A DNA stretch of 15,908 nucleotides from positions 1 to 15,908 of the forward strand of contig UQEW01000054.1 in NCBI GenBank assembly GCA_900540145.1, given 5' to 3'. The position numbers and the translations under genes were made by a program. Every line of letters begins with the position of its first letter. Positions within the stretch are counted from its first letter, which is position 1. Below, in pieces: positions 14,377 to 15,908 of this stretch. The DNA is from an uncultured Eubacteriales bacterium (GTDB taxonomy: Bacteria > Bacillota > Clostridia > Peptostreptococcales > Anaerovoracaceae). The notes beneath the pieces were generated by a model. It did not search any database. It was not told the DNA's origin and saw nothing but the letters and a program-made list of their open reading frames with translations.

Positions 14377-14877
14377 ATGGATGCAAAGACTTGTATTAAA
14401 AAGCTGCAATATGTGGGAGTTCTGGCTTTTGCCACCGTAGATGAAGACGGCGGTCCCCAGATTCGCAACATCAGCGCTGTTCACTATGAACACGACCCGG
14501 AGCGGATGTACTTTTTCACTGCCAGAGGAAAGGATTTTTGCCGTCAGCTCCTTGCAGACGGCCGTGTTCAGGTGCTAGGATATACTAAATATAAGGAAAT
14601 GATACGTCTATCAGCAAAGGCTTTTCCTGTTCCCGAAGACCAGCAGAAGAAATGGATGGATGTGATATTTGCTGAGCAGCCGTACCTGGCCAACGTGTAT
14701 CCGGGAGACACAAGAGAAATAGGAATAATCTTCGAGATAAAAAACGCTCAAATAGAATATTTCAACTTAGGCGTACATCCTATTTTCCGCCAAACTTATG
14801 TCATGGGAGATCAAAAGCCGTCGGCCAAAGGATATGAAATAACAGACGCTTGTATCGGCTGTAAAAATATAAATTAG
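14377..14877 (+). CDS. FMN-binding split-barrel protein (pyridoxamine 5'-phosphate oxidase-like)
   Basis: Small flavoprotein-like protein with the pyridoxamine-phosphate-oxidase/split-barrel fold; relatives bind FMN, and many have unknown substrates. Recognisable features are the N-terminal LQYVGVLAFATVDEDGGPQIRNISAVHYE, then MYFFTARGKDFCRQLLADGRVQVLGYTKYKEMIRLSAKA. ATG at 14377 has GGAGG 8 bases upstream; an in-frame ATG at 14362 overlaps that site. Length is 166 aa. Clostridial members often continue into a ferredoxin-like [4Fe-4S] tail after ITDxCIGCG; here the protein ends ITDACIGCKNIN, with only C159 and C162, so the tail appears cut off. It follows the broken oxidoreductase by 20 bases and precedes the sirtuin by 35, suggesting co-transcription. 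It is probably a flavin reductase or oxidoreductase, but no substrate can be assigned. Confidence 0.85.
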   Translation: MDAKTCIKKLQYVGVLAFATVDEDGGPQIRNISAVHYEHDPERMYFFTARGKDFCRQLLADGRVQVLGYTKYKEMIRLSAKAFPVPEDQQKKWMDVIFAEQPYLANVYPGDTREIGIIFEIKNAQIEYFNLGVHPIFRQTYVMGDQKPSAKGYEITDACIGCKNIN

Positions 14878-14897
14878 TTCGGCTATAACAATATAAA
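14855..14897 (+). repeat. Imperfect direct repeat over the flavoprotein stop
   Basis: TCGGCTGTAAAAATATAAA (14855-14873) and TCGGCTATAACAATATAAA (14879-14897) match at 17 of 19 positions with a 24-bp period. The first copy encodes the last residues of the flavoprotein gene; the second lies in the gap before the sirtuin and runs up to its ribosome binding site. A duplication or deletion scar fits the lost ferredoxin tail. Confidence 0.7.
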
Positions 14898-14912
14898 AAG
14901 GAGGCGATTTCA

Positions 14913-15794
14913 ATGTTTTATTCAAGGCAATCATCGGCGCCGACAGAAGATTTGTCATCTAAAATAAGCAAACTTAAAGCAGAAATAGATTCAGCTGACG
15001 CTATCGTCATCGGAGCCGGAGCCGGCCTCTCCACTTCAGCCGGTTTCACTTACGATGGCGAACGCTTTAGAAAATTTTTTTCAGATTTTGAGGAAAAATA
15101 CGGATTTCACGACATGTATTCCGGCGGTTTTTACCCTTACAATACGTTGGAAGAATACTGGGCTTATTGGAGCCGCTATATATGGTTCAACCGCTATCAA
15201 GACGCTCCTAAGCCTGTATACGACCATTTGCTTTCAGTGGTAAAAGGCAAGGACTATTTTGTCATAACCACCAACGTGGACCATTGTTTTCAAAAGGCCG
15301 GTTTTGACAAAGAAAGGCTTTTCTACACACAGGGAGACTACGGTCTCTTCCAGTGCAGCGTTCCTTGCCACCGGCAAACCTATGATAATGAAGAAACCAT
15401 ACGCCGGATGCTGGACACACAGAAGGACATGCGCATACCGTCAGACTTGATTCCCCGCTGCCCACGCTGCGGTAAGCCGATGACTATGAATCTGCGTTCC
15501 GATGACACTTTCGTTGAAGATGCAGGCTGGCAAAGAGCAGCTAAACGTTATGAGCAGTTTTTCGCAAACCACAGACATGCACGTTTGCTTCTGCTGGAAC
15601 TGGGCGTAGGTTTCAACACACCGGTAATTATTAAATATCCTTTCTGGCAGATGGCTGCAAAAAATTCAAATGTAACATACGCTTGCATCAATTACGGCGA
15701 CACACGCGTGCCAAAAGAAATCGCCGACAAGTCTATATGCATCAACAGAGATATCGGAGATATATTAAATCTCATAAAAGCATCCGAAATTTAG
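14913..15794 (+). CDS. Class M sirtuin-like (SirTM) NAD-dependent ADP-ribosyltransferase
   Basis: Sir2-fold protein that binds NAD+. The nucleotide-binding loop is GAGAGLSTSAGF (34-45), followed by the SirTM-like YSGGFYPYNTLEEYWAYWSRYIWFNRY. The TTNVDHCFQKAG motif gives N121 and D123. Where ordinary sirtuin deacylases have the catalytic His, this one has Gln (Q140, FYTQGDYG). Zinc ligands are C148, C152, C183 and C186; R195 lies in NLRSDDTF. From memory, S. pyogenes SirTM uses N118, Q137 and R192, which fits a constant offset of three. SirTMs ADP-ribosylate lipoylated GcvH-like proteins and normally sit in an operon with a macrodomain hydrolase, GcvH-L and a lipoate ligase; none is seen in this window. 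ATG at 14913 has AAAGGAGG 8 bases upstream. Length is 293 aa. It is probably not a deacetylase. Confidence 0.88.
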   Translation: MFYSRQSSAPTEDLSSKISKLKAEIDSADAIVIGAGAGLSTSAGFTYDGERFRKFFSDFEEKYGFHDMYSGGFYPYNTLEEYWAYWSRYIWFNRYQDAPKPVYDHLLSVVKGKDYFVITTNVDHCFQKAGFDKERLFYTQGDYGLFQCSVPCHRQTYDNEETIRRMLDTQKDMRIPSDLIPRCPRCGKPMTMNLRSDDTFVEDAGWQRAAKRYEQFFANHRHARLLLLELGVGFNTPVIIKYPFWQMAAKNSNVTYACINYGDTRVPKEIADKSICINRDIGDILNLIKASEI

Positions 15795-15908
15795 CCGCAC
15801 CATCCTTCGAATAGCAGGCCTCATCCTCACAAAAATAGAAAATTTTTATTTCATTGTACATTAGTCAATGATGTGAGACCAAATTCGTGAAAAAGAAAAA
15901 GGTCAAGT
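15795..15908. other. Non-coding tail of the window
   Basis: No gene is visible. There are nested weak dyads, CTCAC/GTGAG (15826-15830, 15873-15877) around TCATTG/CAATGA (15851-15856, 15866-15871), and an AT-rich AAAAAT/ATTTTT stem before TTATTTC. This could be a weak terminator for the plus-strand cluster, but the stems are short. The sequence is cut by the window edge. Confidence 0.3.

Overview
The window looks like chromosomal DNA from a low-GC anaerobic Firmicute, most likely class Clostridia. The left two thirds carries a conserved Clostridia-type housekeeping order, ribosome binding sites are strong AGGAGG types, and the right third holds a small peptide/radical SAM pair typical of gut clostridia. 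I cannot name a genus from the sequence alone.

Positions 187-10717 form one compact minus-strand operon, read from right to left: plsX, rnc, smc, ftsY, der, plsY, gpsA, miaB. It joins phospholipid synthesis (plsX, plsY, gpsA), RNA processing and tRNA modification (rnc, miaB), chromosome organisation (smc), membrane protein targeting (ftsY) and ribosome assembly (der). Several genes overlap by 8-11 bases, so translation is probably coupled. A plausible extended -10 promoter lies just upstream of plsX, and a hairpin beyond miaB may end the transcript. No acyl carrier protein gene lies between plsX and rnc, where many relatives have one.

Positions 10718-12197 are accessory. They hold one small HxlR-family regulator on the minus strand, then about 860 bases with no convincing gene but much structure: a 30-bp-period direct repeat, a duplicated element of nested inverted repeats, four tandem 18-bp repeats, and a short palindrome ahead of the next gene cluster.

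Positions 12198-15794 are a plus-strand cluster: (1) a 30-residue peptide ending in two ACGX repeats; (2) a radical SAM/SPASM enzyme that is probably its maturase, separated from it by two hairpins; (3) a broken quinone-oxidoreductase-like gene with a frameshift and a lost NAD(P)-binding segment; (4) an FMN-binding split-barrel protein whose usual ferredoxin-like tail stops after CxxC; (5) a class M sirtuin-like protein with Gln at the usual catalytic His position. The most interesting system is the ACGX peptide and its radical SAM partner, a putative ribosomally made, post-translationally modified peptide (RiPP). The three redox/NAD-linked genes behind it could be a separate stress-response module, partly decayed. 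That grouping is inference from strand, spacing and family.
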